NCBI GenBank assembly: GCA_937991555.1
Contig: CALKHU010000018.1
Coordinates: forward strand, 1-25,526
Origin: an uncultured Caulobacter sp.
Lineage (GTDB): Bacteria > Pseudomonadota > Alphaproteobacteria > Caulobacterales > Caulobacteraceae
Direction: 5' to 3'
Length of the DNA stretch: 25,526 nt
A program made the position numbers and the translations under genes. This document shows positions 13,481-21,297 of this stretch, in pieces. Position 1 is the stretch's first letter, and each line of letters begins with the position of its first letter. Under the pieces are notes generated by a model that saw nothing but the letters and a program-made list of their open reading frames with translations, searched no databases and was not told where the DNA came from.

Positions 13481-14421
13481 TCGGCCTGCCAATCCTCTAC
13501 GCCCTCGCCGGCGCCCTGTTCCTGGTCTTCGCGACCGGTTCGGCGCTGGACCGGACCAACCCCAGGCGCTGGGGAAACAGCGTCTTCTGGGGCCTGTTCG
13601 CGGCCAGTTTCCTGGTCGGCGATCGCCTGCCGGACGCGGTCAACGGCGCGCTGCTCGTGGCCATGGCGCTCGTCGCCGGCGTCAACCTGATGGGTCGCGG
13701 CCAGCCGGCGCCGCAGGCCGACCGCGCCGAGCGGGCCGCACGCTGGGGCAATCGGCTGTTCCTTCCGGCCCTCATACCGCCCGCCGTCACCCTGCTCGGC
13801 ACGCTGACGCTGAAGGGCGTGGAGATCGGCGGTCGGCCGCTGGTCGACCCCAGGCAGGTGACGCTGGTCTCGCTCGGGTTCGGCATCGTGCTGGCGACGG
13901 CCGTCGCGCTCGCCATGTTCCGCGCCTCGCCCGCCGTGGCGGTGCGCGAGGGCCGGCGGCTGATGGACCAGGTCGGCTGGGCCGGCCTGCTGCCCCAGGC
14001 CTTGGCGGCGCTCGGCGCGGTGTTCGTGGCGGCCGAGGTCGGCGACGTGATCGGCGCGCTGGCCGGGGACTGGCTGCCGCTGCACGGCCCGCTGGCGGCG
14101 GTGATCGCCTACTGCCTCGGCATGCCGCTGTTCACCGCCGTCATGGGCAACGCCTTCGCCGCCTTTCCGGTGATGACGGCCGCCATCGCCCTGCCGCTGA
14201 TCGTCGGAAAATACGGCGGCGACCCCGCCATCGTCTGCGCGATCGGCATGCTTTCGGGCTTCTGCGGCACCCTGACCACGCCGATGGCGGCCAATTTCAA
14301 CATCGTGCCCGCCGCCCTGCTGGAGCTTGCCGACCGCAACGGGGTCATCGTGGCCCAGCTTCCGACCGCCCTGCCCCTGCTCGTCGCCAATGTGGTGCTG
14401 ATGTATGCCTTCGCCTTCTGA
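13477..14421 (+). CDS. DUF979 family membrane protein
   Basis: A 314-residue polytopic membrane protein of the DUF979 family, the usual partner of DUF969. Telling segments are FATGSALDRTNPRRWGNSVFWGLFAASFLVGDRLPD near the N-terminus, PPAVTLLGTLTLKGVEIGGRPLVDPRQVTLVSLG in the middle and GNAFAAFPVMTAAI followed by GFCGTLTTPMAANFNIVPAALLEL near the end; the last resembles the inverted-repeat substrate loops of transporters. About nine to ten hydrophobic helices. The GTG at 13477 overlaps the DUF969 stop (GTGA), with GGGAGG just upstream, so the two are translationally coupled. Probably forms a membrane complex with DUF969; substrate unproven. Confidence 0.88.
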   Translation: MIGLPILYALAGALFLVFATGSALDRTNPRRWGNSVFWGLFAASFLVGDRLPDAVNGALLVAMALVAGVNLMGRGQPAPQADRAERAARWGNRLFLPALIPPAVTLLGTLTLKGVEIGGRPLVDPRQVTLVSLGFGIVLATAVALAMFRASPAVAVREGRRLMDQVGWAGLLPQALAALGAVFVAAEVGDVIGALAGDWLPLHGPLAAVIAYCLGMPLFTAVMGNAFAAFPVMTAAIALPLIVGKYGGDPAIVCAIGMLSGFCGTLTTPMAANFNIVPAALLELADRNGVIVAQLPTALPLLVANVVLMYAFAF

Positions 14422-15418
14422 CACCCGGCTGACCGAGCCGCTGGCCCGCCGGTTCGCGACCGTCGCGCTGGGCCATGTCACCCGCGAATACCCGCACAAG
14501 GCCGACCACGTGTTCAACGGGCCGCAGGACGTGGCGCCCCATCGCGAACACCATCCCGTCTTCTTCGGCAGTTTCGACTGGCACAGCTGCGTGCACGGCT
14601 ACTGGACCCTGGCGACCCTGCTGCGTCGCTTCCCGGAGATGCCCGAGGCGGACGCCATCCGGACGCTGTTCGCGGACATGCTGACGCCGGAAAAGCTCGG
14701 CGGCGAACTGGCCTACCTCTCCCGCCCCCTGAGCGCAGGCTTCGAGCGTCCCTACGGCTGGGCCTGGCTGCTGAAGCTGGCGGCGGAGCTCAAGGCTCAC
14801 GAAAATACGGAGCCGTACAATTCTGTTTCGCCGCTCGCCGAGGCGTTCGCCGACCGGTTCAGGTCCTTCCTGCCGAAGGCGACCTATCCGCTCCGCGCCG
14901 GCGTGCATTCGAACACCGCCTTCGCCCTGCGACTGGCGATGGACTACGCCGAGACCTGCAACGATCCGGCCCTGGCGGCACTGGCCCGCGACACCGCCCT
15001 GCACTGGCACGCCGACGACGCCGACTGCCAGGCCTGGGAGCCGAGCGGCGACGAGTTCCTGTCGCCGGCGCTGATAGAGGCCGAGTGTCTGCGCCGGATG
15101 ATGCCTGCGGACGACTTCGCCGCCTGGTTCGCCGCCTTCCTGCCCCGCACGGCGCAGCGCGAGCCCGCGACCCTTTTCACCCCCGCCACGGTCAGCGACC
15201 GCAGCGACGGCAAGATCGCCCACCTCGATGGCCTGAACCTCAGCCGCGCCTGGTGCTGGCGGGGCATCGCCGGCGCCCTGCCCGCCTCGGATCCGGCCCG
15301 CGCGATCGCCCTTGAAGCCGCCGAAACCCACCTCGCCAGCGCCCTGCCCCATGTGGCCGGCGACTACATGGGCGAGCACTGGCTGGCGAGCTACGCGCTG
15401 CTGGCGCTGGAGGCCTGA
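14405..15418 (+). CDS. DUF2891 family protein
   Basis: A 337-residue soluble protein of the DUF2891 family. The signature is HPVFFGSFDWHSCVHGYW (50-67), followed by YGWAWLLKLAAEL (117-129), GVHSNTAFALRLA and DGLNLSRAWCWRG. There is no signal peptide. The repeated helix pairs and the conserved His/Asp/Trp clusters resemble alpha/alpha-toroid enzymes, but I know of no assigned reaction. The ATG at 14405 lies inside the end of the DUF979 gene (17-base overlap), which argues for joint expression with the two membrane proteins. It may therefore process or sense the transported compound. The gene ends two bases before a hairpin of the GGACAGAC family. Confidence 0.88.
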   Translation: MPSPSDTRLTEPLARRFATVALGHVTREYPHKADHVFNGPQDVAPHREHHPVFFGSFDWHSCVHGYWTLATLLRRFPEMPEADAIRTLFADMLTPEKLGGELAYLSRPLSAGFERPYGWAWLLKLAAELKAHENTEPYNSVSPLAEAFADRFRSFLPKATYPLRAGVHSNTAFALRLAMDYAETCNDPALAALARDTALHWHADDADCQAWEPSGDEFLSPALIEAECLRRMMPADDFAAWFAAFLPRTAQREPATLFTPATVSDRSDGKIAHLDGLNLSRAWCWRGIAGALPASDPARAIALEAAETHLASALPHVAGDYMGEHWLASYALLALEA

Positions 15419-15419
15419 A

Positions 15420-15445
15420 GGACAGACACCGCCCGGCGTCTGTCC
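15420..15445. terminator. Hairpin between convergent DUF2891 gene and glmM
   Basis: Arms GGACAGACACCG (15420-15431) and CGGCGTCTGTCC (15434-15445) pair with one mismatch around the centre CC. There is no T-run. It occupies nearly the whole 33-base space between the two stop codons. Sequence and position match the hairpin at 11700-11725, so it is probably a bidirectional end signal. Confidence 0.65.
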
Positions 15446-15451
15446 CGGACC

Positions 15452-16804
15452 TCACGCCGCCGACTTCACCGCGCCGGCGATTTCGGCGACCAGCTGGTCG
15501 ACCAGGGCCTCGTCGTCGCCCTCGGCCATGACGCGGATCAGCGGCTCGGTGCCGGACGCGCGGACGAGCACGCGGCCGCTGCCGTTGAGCCTCGCCTCGG
15601 CCTCGGCGATGGCGGCCTTCACCTTGTCGTTCTCCAGCGGCTTGCCGCCCTTGGCGAAGCGGACGTTCTCCAGCTTCTGCGGCACGGGCTCGAACTGGCG
15701 GGCCAGCGCGCTCATCGGCTTGCCGCTCTCGACGAGCACGGCCAGCACCTGCAGCGCCGCGATCAGGCCGTCGCCGGTGGTCGAGAAGTCCGACAGGATC
15801 ACGTGGCCGGACTGTTCGCCGCCGAGGTTGAAGCCGCCCGAGCGCATCCGCTCCATCACATAGCGGTCGCCGACGGGGGTGCGCTCCAGCTTCAGCCCCT
15901 GGTCGGCCATGAAGCGCTCGAGGCCGAGATTCGACATCACGGTGGCCACGATGCCGCCGCCGCGCAGCCGCTGCTCGCGGGCCCAGGCGCCGGCCATGAT
16001 GGCCATGATCTGGTCGCCATCGACCACCTGGCCGGTCTCGTCGCAGATGGTCACCCGGTCGGCGTCGCCGTCCAGAGCGATGCCGATATCGGCGCGATAC
16101 TCCTTCACCGCCGCGGCCATGCCCTCGGGGTGGGTGGAGCCGCAGGCCTTGTTGATGTTGAAGCCGTCGGGCTCGACGCCCAGCTTGATGACCTCGGCGC
16201 CCAGTTCGTAGAGGGCCAGTGGCGCGACCTTGTAGGCGGCGCCGTTGGCGCAATCGATGACCACGCGCAGGCCGTTCAGGTTCAGATGGCGCGGGAAGGT
16301 CGCCTTGGCGATCTCGACGTAGCGGGCCTGGGCGTCGTCGACGCGCTGCACCCGGCCGAGGCCGGCGGCGTCGGCGAGTCCCTCCTGCAGGCCCTCGTCC
16401 ATATGGGCCTCGATCTCCAGCTCGCGCTGGTCGCTCAGCTTGTAGCCGTCGGGGCCGAACAGCTTGATGCCGTTGTCGGTGAAGGCATTGTGCGAGGCGC
16501 TGATCATCACCCCGAGGTCGGCGCGCATCGAGCGGGTCATCATCGCCACCGCCGGGGTCGGCAGTGGGCCGAACAGGCGCACGTCCATGCCCATGCTGGT
16601 GAATCCGGCGACAAGCGCCGGCTCGATCATGTAGCCGGAAAGCCGGGTGTCCTTGCCGATGACGACGAGGTGGCGGCGGTCATGATGGCGTCGGAACAGC
16701 TTCCCGGCGGCCAGGCCCACGCGCAGGGCGACCTCGGCGGTCATCGGATGGCTGTTCGCCAGCCCCCGGATGCCGTCCGTGCCGAAATACTTCCGCTTGC
16801 TCAT
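15452..16804 (-). CDS. glmM: Phosphoglucosamine mutase
   Basis: A 450-residue cytoplasmic enzyme converting glucosamine 6-phosphate to glucosamine 1-phosphate, the second step to UDP-GlcNAc for peptidoglycan and lipopolysaccharide. The N-terminus KYFGTDGIRG (5-14) is diagnostic for GlmM. The phosphoserine loop is ISASHNAFTDNGIK with Ser104, the magnesium loop is LDGDADR, the sugar loop is GGEQSGH and the phosphate-binding loop is RASGTEPLIRVM. Length fits the family. The ATG at 16804 matches the conserved start; the open frame extends to 16885 without family similarity. It is divergent from glmS, the preceding step, across 194 bases, an arrangement that allows joint control. No glmS ribozyme-like leader is apparent in that spacer. 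Confidence 0.97.
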   Translation of the reverse strand: MSKRKYFGTDGIRGLANSHPMTAEVALRVGLAAGKLFRRHHDRRHLVVIGKDTRLSGYMIEPALVAGFTSMGMDVRLFGPLPTPAVAMMTRSMRADLGVMISASHNAFTDNGIKLFGPDGYKLSDQRELEIEAHMDEGLQEGLADAAGLGRVQRVDDAQARYVEIAKATFPRHLNLNGLRVVIDCANGAAYKVAPLALYELGAEVIKLGVEPDGFNINKACGSTHPEGMAAAVKEYRADIGIALDGDADRVTICDETGQVVDGDQIMAIMAGAWAREQRLRGGGIVATVMSNLGLERFMADQGLKLERTPVGDRYVMERMRSGGFNLGGEQSGHVILSDFSTTGDGLIAALQVLAVLVESGKPMSALARQFEPVPQKLENVRFAKGGKPLENDKVKAAIAEAEARLNGSGRVLVRASGTEPLIRVMAEGDDEALVDQLVAEIAGAVKSAA

Positions 16805-16998
16805 GCCCAAGCCCCCGTCGTGACCAATCAGACCCTTCTTAGCGCCTCCGGCCGCCAGGCCCGAGCGCAAAGACCGTTCGCGCAACAGTATGCAACGCAG
16901 TTTTATGCCGTCTTAGGATCGGCTGATGCTAAACGCCGCCCCGGGGAAGTTCCGTTCCCCGCAATTCTGGACCCGTTGGCGGAGACGACGAAACCGGC

Positions 16999-18819
16999 AT
17001 GTGCGGCATCATCGGCATCGTGGGCAAGACGCCCGTCACCGACCGTCTCATCGAGAGCCTCAAGCGCCTCGAGTACCGCGGCTATGATTCCGCCGGCGTC
17101 GCGGTGCAGGCGAACGGCAGGGTCGACCGCCGCCGGGCCCAGGGCAAGATCAAGGCGCTGGAGGCGGTGCTCGACGACAGCCCGCTCAGCGCCCATGTCG
17201 GCATCGGCCACACTCGCTGGGCCACCCACGGCGCCCCGAGCGAGCGCAACGCCCACCCGCACACCTCGGGCCGGGTCACCCTGGTGCACAACGGCATCAT
17301 CGAGAACTTCGCCGAGCTGAAGGCCGAGCTGCAGACCGAGGGCGTCATTTTCGAAAGCGACACCGACACCGAGGTCGTGGCCGCCCTCATCGACCACTAC
17401 CTGGCCAAGGGCGAGGCCCCGCTGGCCGCCTTCAAGGCGGCGCTCGACCGCTTGACCGGCGCCTACGCCCTGGCCGTGCTGATCGAGGGCAAGGACAACT
17501 TCATCATGGGCGCCCGCAAGGGCAGCCCGCTGGTCGTCGGCGATGGCGACGGCGAGATGTTCCTCGGCAGCGACGCGCTGGCGGTGGGGCCGTTCACCAA
17601 CCGGGTCACCTACCTGGAAGAGGGCGACTTCGTCGCCATCGACCACGACCGCGCCGAGATCTTCGACGTCGACGGCAAGCCCGTCGAACGGCCGGTGAAG
17701 GTGGTCTCGGCCTCGGCCGCCCTCGTCGAGAAGGGCAACTACCGGCATTTCATGGAGAAGGAGATCCATGACCAGCCGGAGGGGGTGCAGCGGACCGTCG
17801 CCGGCTATATCGACGCCATCGCCGGGCGCACCGCGGTTCCCGGAGGCGTCGACTTCGCCGCGATCGAGCGCATCCAGATCGTGGCCTGCGGCACCAGCTA
17901 CATCGCCGGCGTCGTCGGAAAGTACCTGATCGAACAGCTCGCGGACCTGCCGGTCGACGTCGAGATCGCCTCGGAGTTCCGCTACCGCTCGCCGGCCCTC
18001 CGCCCGGGCTCGCTGGCCATCGCCATGTCGCAGTCGGGCGAGACCGCCGACACCCTGGCCGCCCTTCGCCTCTGCTCGTCGAAGGGCATGACCACCGCCG
18101 CGGTGGTCAATGCCCAGGAATCGACCATGGCCCGCGAAGTGGACGTGGTCTGGCCGATCCACTGCGGACCGGAGATCGGCGTCGCTTCGACGAAGGCCTT
18201 CACCGCCCAGGTCACGGTGCTGACCGCCATCGCCGTGGCCGCCGCCGCAGCGCGCGGCCGGATCGACGCCGCCGAGGAGGAGCGCCTGGTGCGGGTGATG
18301 CTGGAAGCCCCGCGCCTGATCGCCGAGGCCATCGAGCTCGAGGACGCGGTCCGCGCCGTCGCCGTCGACGTCGCCAAGGCCCGCGACGTGCTCTACCTCG
18401 GCCGTGGCCCGATGTCGGCCCTGGCCCTGGAAGGGGCGCTGAAGCTCAAGGAAATCAGCTATATCCACGCCGAAGGCTACGCCGCGGGCGAACTCAAGCA
18501 CGGGCCGATCGCGCTGGTCGACGAGCACACCCCGATCATCATCCTCGCCCCCTACGACAGCTACTACGAGAAGTCGGCCTCGAACATGAGCGAGGTCATG
18601 GCCCGCGGCGGCCAGGTGATCTTCATCACCGACCCGGAGGGAGCCCGGCACGCGCCGGCCGGCGCCAAGGTGGTGATGACCGCCCCGGCCAGCGACCCGT
18701 TGATCTCGACCCTGGTGATGTCGGCGCCGATCCAGCTGCTGGCCTACCACGTGGCCGTGCTGAAAGGCGCCGACGTCGACCAGCCGCGCAACCTCGCCAA
18801 GTCGGTGACGGTCGAATAG
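16999..18819 (+). CDS. glmS: Glutamine-fructose-6-phosphate aminotransferase (isomerizing)
   Basis: A 606-residue enzyme making glucosamine 6-phosphate from fructose 6-phosphate and glutamine, the committed step to UDP-GlcNAc. The class II glutaminase domain starts MCGIIGIVG, with nucleophile Cys2 exposed after Met removal, and includes RLEYRGYDSAG and GIGHTRWATHG. Two SIS domains follow, with VACGTSYIAG and SQSGETADTLAAL in the first and LGRGPMSALALEGALKLKEISYIHAEGYAAGELKHGPIALV in the second. The C-terminus DQPRNLAKSVTVE is the conserved family end. The 194-base spacer to glmM holds a weak -10-like GCTAAAC (16928-16934). The stop lies only three bases from that of the convergent lipoprotein gene. 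Confidence 0.98.
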   Translation: MCGIIGIVGKTPVTDRLIESLKRLEYRGYDSAGVAVQANGRVDRRRAQGKIKALEAVLDDSPLSAHVGIGHTRWATHGAPSERNAHPHTSGRVTLVHNGIIENFAELKAELQTEGVIFESDTDTEVVAALIDHYLAKGEAPLAAFKAALDRLTGAYALAVLIEGKDNFIMGARKGSPLVVGDGDGEMFLGSDALAVGPFTNRVTYLEEGDFVAIDHDRAEIFDVDGKPVERPVKVVSASAALVEKGNYRHFMEKEIHDQPEGVQRTVAGYIDAIAGRTAVPGGVDFAAIERIQIVACGTSYIAGVVGKYLIEQLADLPVDVEIASEFRYRSPALRPGSLAIAMSQSGETADTLAALRLCSSKGMTTAAVVNAQESTMAREVDVVWPIHCGPEIGVASTKAFTAQVTVLTAIAVAAAAARGRIDAAEEERLVRVMLEAPRLIAEAIELEDAVRAVAVDVAKARDVLYLGRGPMSALALEGALKLKEISYIHAEGYAAGELKHGPIALVDEHTPIIILAPYDSYYEKSASNMSEVMARGGQVIFITDPEGARHAPAGAKVVMTAPASDPLISTLVMSAPIQLLAYHVAVLKGADVDQPRNLAKSVTVE

Positions 18820-18822
18820 CCG

Positions 18823-19113
18823 TCAGCGCTGCGGCGGCGGTCCCATGGTGTCGGGAGTCGCTTCGGCCGGATCGGCCGGCAGGGTCGGCGGCGGCGGCGT
18901 CTGGCCCGTCGGCGCGCTCGGGGTTCCGGGCGGGGTCGTCGATGGCCCGGCCGGCAGGACGGTATCGGGTGGCGGCGGCGTCATGTCGCCCGGGGCGGGG
19001 CCGGCGTCGGCCGGCGACGTGTTTTCAACCGGCTCCTCCGCCTTGCGGCCGCAGGCGGACAGCACGAGGCCGGCGGTGGCGGCGAGGACGGCGACAGTGA
19101 GGAACTTCTTCAT
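18823..19113 (-). CDS. Small proline-rich lipoprotein
   Basis: A 96-residue predicted lipoprotein: basic MKK start, hydrophobic core and lipobox LSAC with Cys21. The mature 75 residues are disordered-looking and about one third proline (24 by count), with two PPPP runs and a PPP near the end; no domain is recognisable. Proteins of this type are often envelope spacers, but no function can be claimed. The polyproline runs would be expected to need elongation factor P for efficient translation. The ATG at 19113 follows GGAGAG by about seven bases. It is convergent with glmS, three bases between stops, and divergent from galU. Confidence 0.75.
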   Translation of the reverse strand: MKKFLTVAVLAATAGLVLSACGRKAEEPVENTSPADAGPAPGDMTPPPPDTVLPAGPSTTPPGTPSAPTGQTPPPPTLPADPAEATPDTMGPPPQR

Positions 19114-19222
19114 GCAGGCTCTCCGGAACGCTTCCCGACCTGCTGTCGAAACCAGCCGCGGCGGCGCCCGTTCCGGGCCGCGCCAGTAGATTTGTCATCG
19201 TCCGTCGGATACCTCCGCTCCC

Positions 19223-20089
19223 ATGAAACCTGTCCGCAAAGCCGTCCTCCCCGTCGCCGGCCTCGGCACGCGCGTGCTGCCGGGAGCCAAGACCACGCCC
19301 AAGGAAATGCTCAATGTCGTGGACAGGCCGATCCTGTCCTACATCGTGGCCGAGGGCCGCGCGGCGGGCATCGAGCACTTCGTCTTCGTCACCGGCCGCG
19401 GCAAGCAGTCGATCGAGGACTACTTCGACCATCACGTCGAGATGGAGAGCCAGCTCGAGGCCAAGGGCAAGATCGACGTCCTGGAGGACATCCGGTCGGA
19501 CCTGCCCAGGCCCGGCGAGATGAGCTTCGTACGCCAGATGGCCCCGCTCGGCCTCGGCCACGCGGTGTGGTGCGCCCGCGACATCATCGGCGACGAGCCG
19601 TTCGCGGTGATGCTGCCGGACATGCTGATGCACGCGAAGGTCCCGGCCCTGAAGCAGGCGGTCGACGCCTACAACCAGGTCGGCGGCAACGTCGTCGTCG
19701 TCGAGCCGGCCCCCGAGGGCGAGACCCACAAGTACGGCATCGTCGCGCTCGACGGCCGGAACGGCCGCCTGAACCGCATGACCGGCATGGTCGAGAAGCC
19801 GCCGCTCGGGACCGAGCCCTCGAACCTGTTCATCTCGGGCCGCTACATCCTGCAGCCGGAGATCTTCAGGCTGCTGGCCGACCAGCAGAAGGGCGCCGGC
19901 GGCGAGATCCAGCTGACCGACGCCATGTTCCGCCTGATGGCCAAGGACAGCTTCCATGCCCTCGAATACGATGGCGTGACCTACGACTGCGGCGACAAGA
20001 TCGGCCTCCTCCGCGCCAACGTCGCCTTCGCCCTCCAGCGCGAAGACCTCGGCGCGGCCGCGCGCAAGGCGATCGAAGCCCTGCTGTAG
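19223..20089 (+). CDS. galU: UTP-glucose-1-phosphate uridylyltransferase
   Basis: A 288-residue cytoplasmic nucleotidyltransferase making UDP-glucose from UTP and glucose 1-phosphate. The N-terminal signature is LPVAGLGTRVLPGAKTTPKEML (9-30), with the G-x-GTR loop and conserved Lys. Further family segments are the GRGKQSIEDYFD, LGLGHAVWCAR, the LPDM metal-binding region, NRMTGMVEKP and EIQLTDA. Length is normal. The ATG at 19223 agrees with the family start; only a weak GGAT lies upstream. UDP-glucose feeds Ugd (10393) and glycosyltransferases. Downstream, after two bases, begins the nested hairpin shared with ohrR. Confidence 0.97.
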   Translation: MKPVRKAVLPVAGLGTRVLPGAKTTPKEMLNVVDRPILSYIVAEGRAAGIEHFVFVTGRGKQSIEDYFDHHVEMESQLEAKGKIDVLEDIRSDLPRPGEMSFVRQMAPLGLGHAVWCARDIIGDEPFAVMLPDMLMHAKVPALKQAVDAYNQVGGNVVVVEPAPEGETHKYGIVALDGRNGRLNRMTGMVEKPPLGTEPSNLFISGRYILQPEIFRLLADQQKGAGGEIQLTDAMFRLMAKDSFHALEYDGVTYDCGDKIGLLRANVAFALQREDLGAAARKAIEALL

Positions 20090-20091
20090 CG

Positions 20092-20177
20092 GGGGACTGC
20101 TTCCGGCATCGCCGGTAGCTGTCCCCGCAACCTGCGGCCCAGGGGACAGCTACCGTCTATCGACGGAAGCAGTCCCC
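20092..20177. terminator. Nested double hairpin between convergent galU and ohrR
   Basis: An outer perfect 14-bp stem (20092-20105 with 20164-20177, arm GGGGACTGCTTCCG) encloses an inner perfect 14-bp stem (20113-20126 with 20142-20155, arm CGGTAGCTGTCCCC) and a 15-base loop. No T-run follows. It begins two bases after galU stops and runs through the ohrR stop codon (20150-20152) into the last ohrR codons, so its right half partly codes for the end of OhrR. A bidirectional terminator or mRNA 3' structure is the likely role; the arms resemble the GGGACAG hairpins elsewhere in the window. Confidence 0.7.
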
Positions 20178-20614
20178 ACCAGCGCCTCCAGCCCCTGCTT
20201 CAGGGCCAGCGCCTGCGCGGGTTCCATGTCGAGCGCCGCCCCCAGCTTGTAGGGAATGGGTTCGGCGTCCGCCTTCAGAGCCCGGCCCTTTGCCGTCAGG
20301 GTGATCACCACCACCCGCTCGTCCTCGTCGGAGCGGCGGCGCGCGACGATGCCCGCCGCCTCCAGCCGCTTCAGCAGCGGCGTCAGCGTCCCAGAATCCA
20401 GGTGCAGCCGACGGCCGATGTCGCCGAGCGACACCCCGTCCCGCTCCCACAGCACCAGCATCACCAGATACTGCGGATAGGTCAGGCCCAGCGGCGCCAG
20501 CAGCGGGCGGTAGGCCTTCTGGATGGCGTTGGCGGCCGCGTAGATCGGAAAGCACAGCTGGTTCGACAGCTTCAGCGCTTCACCGGGTGGCGGCATCGGG
20601 GGCTTGGCGGACAT
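20150..20614 (-). CDS. ohrR: OhrR, MarR-family organic-peroxide sensor/repressor
   Basis: A 154-residue winged-helix repressor of the OhrR branch of the MarR family. The reactive sensor cysteine is Cys21 in NQLCFPIYAAANA, followed by the OhrR hallmark AYRPLLAPLGLTYPQYLVMLVLWE (34-57). The DNA-recognition segment is LGDIGRRLHLDSGTLTPLLKRLEAAG and the wing is RRRSDEDERVVVITLT. Oxidation of Cys21 by organic hydroperoxide is known in the family to release DNA. The ATG at 20614 agrees with the family; a far longer frame upstream would overlap ohr. It is divergent from ohr over 90 bases containing an OhrR-type operator. The last codons lie in a nested hairpin. Confidence 0.93.
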   Translation of the reverse strand: MSAKPPMPPPGEALKLSNQLCFPIYAAANAIQKAYRPLLAPLGLTYPQYLVMLVLWERDGVSLGDIGRRLHLDSGTLTPLLKRLEAAGIVARRRSDEDERVVVITLTAKGRALKADAEPIPYKLGAALDMEPAQALALKQGLEALVGTASVDRR

Positions 20615-20662
20615 GATCCGAAAATAATGTCGCGAGTCCCTGTTGCAAACTTGATGATCGTG

Positions 20663-20677
20663 CACAATTAAATTGCA
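20663..20677. promoter_or_regulatory. OhrR operator candidate
   Basis: CACAATTAAATTGCA (20663-20677) differs at two positions from the OhrR operator TACAATTAAATTGTA described in other bacteria; the inner dyad CAATT-A-AATTG is perfect. A second half-site, ACAATTATT, follows at once (about 20679-20687). On the minus strand GCTAGAAT (20685-20692) is a good -10 candidate for ohrR, placing the operator at its transcription start. On the plus strand TATTCT (20684-20689) may be the ohr -10. A single site between the genes can therefore repress both. Confidence 0.75.
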
Positions 20678-20704
20678 CACAATTATTCTAGCCGGAGACG
20701 ATCC

Positions 20705-21124
20705 ATGACCATCCTCTATACCGCCACCGCCACCGCCTCGGGCGGCCGCGACGGTTCCGCCCGCAGCGACGACGGCGTCCTTGACGTCGCCCTGTCCACG
20801 CCCAAGGGCCTGGGCGGCCCGGGCAGGGCCGGCGCGACCAATCCCGAACAGCTGTTCGCCGCCGGCTACGCCGCCTGCTTCGACAGCGCCCTGCGCTTCG
20901 TCGCCCGCAGTCGGGGCGTGACCGTGAGCGACAGCGCGGTGACCGCCCAGGTCGGCATCGGCCCGAACGCGAGCGGCGGCTTCGGCCTCGACGTATCCCT
21001 GACCGTCAGCCTGCCGGGCCTGGACCGCGAGGCGGCCCGGACGCTGATCGAGACCGCCCACCAGGTCTGCCCCTACTCGAACGCCACCCGCGGCAACATC
21101 GATGTGAAACTGGCGCTGGCCTGA
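20705..21124 (+). CDS. ohr: Organic hydroperoxide resistance peroxidase
   Basis: A 139-residue thiol peroxidase of the Ohr/OsmC family that reduces organic hydroperoxides. The peroxidatic Cys58 is in EQLFAAGYAACFDSAL and the resolving Cys122 in VCPYSNATRGN; Glu48 and an arginine near residue 15-20 complete the usual active site. The N-terminus ILYTATATASGGRDG is typical. The ATG at 20705 follows GGAGA by six bases. It is divergent from its repressor ohrR, the standard arrangement. After the stop comes a REP-like repeat, not a T-rich terminator. Confidence 0.96.
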   Translation: MTILYTATATASGGRDGSARSDDGVLDVALSTPKGLGGPGRAGATNPEQLFAAGYAACFDSALRFVARSRGVTVSDSAVTAQVGIGPNASGGFGLDVSLTVSLPGLDREAARTLIETAHQVCPYSNATRGNIDVKLALA

Positions 21125-21129
21125 CCAAT

Positions 21130-21297
21130 CCTCTCCCTCCGGGAGAGGGGGACCATGCGGAGCATGGTGGAGAGGGAAGCGCCGGCGTCGAGGAGTTCTG
21201 CCGGGCCCTGGTGACAGCAAACGCAGGTCCCCTTCAGACCGCCACGCATCCCGCTCCACCACCCTCCGGGTGCTCCCCCCTCCCACGAGGGAGAGGA
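21130..21297. repeat. Pair of inverted REP-like hairpin units
   Basis: The left unit (21130-21177) has two consecutive hairpins: CCTCTCCC-TCC-GGGAGAGG (21130-21148) and ACCATGC-GGA-GCATGGT (21152-21168), followed by GGAGAGGGA. The right unit (about 21249-21297), read on the other strand, has the same plan with different bases: CTCCC/GGGAG, then CACCC/GGGTG, then GGTGGAGCGGGA. The two units are inverted relative to each other across about 70 bases. I recall units of the form 'cctctccc..gggagagg..nnn-gcgaag-nnn..tggagaggg' as common intergenic repeats in alphaproteobacteria. They fill most of the 230-base gap between ohr and the SDR gene. Confidence 0.75.

Noticed and set aside
16805..16998. 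Possible glmS ribozyme/riboswitch upstream of glmS
   Set aside because: No extended conserved pseudoknot-like core visible, and the element is known mainly from Firmicutes; only weak promoter-like sites are present.
16903..18750. Minus-strand open frame of 615 codons opposite glmS
   Set aside because: An exact shadow of glmS with repetitive H/G/D/V composition and no family match. It would also cover the glmM/glmS promoter region.
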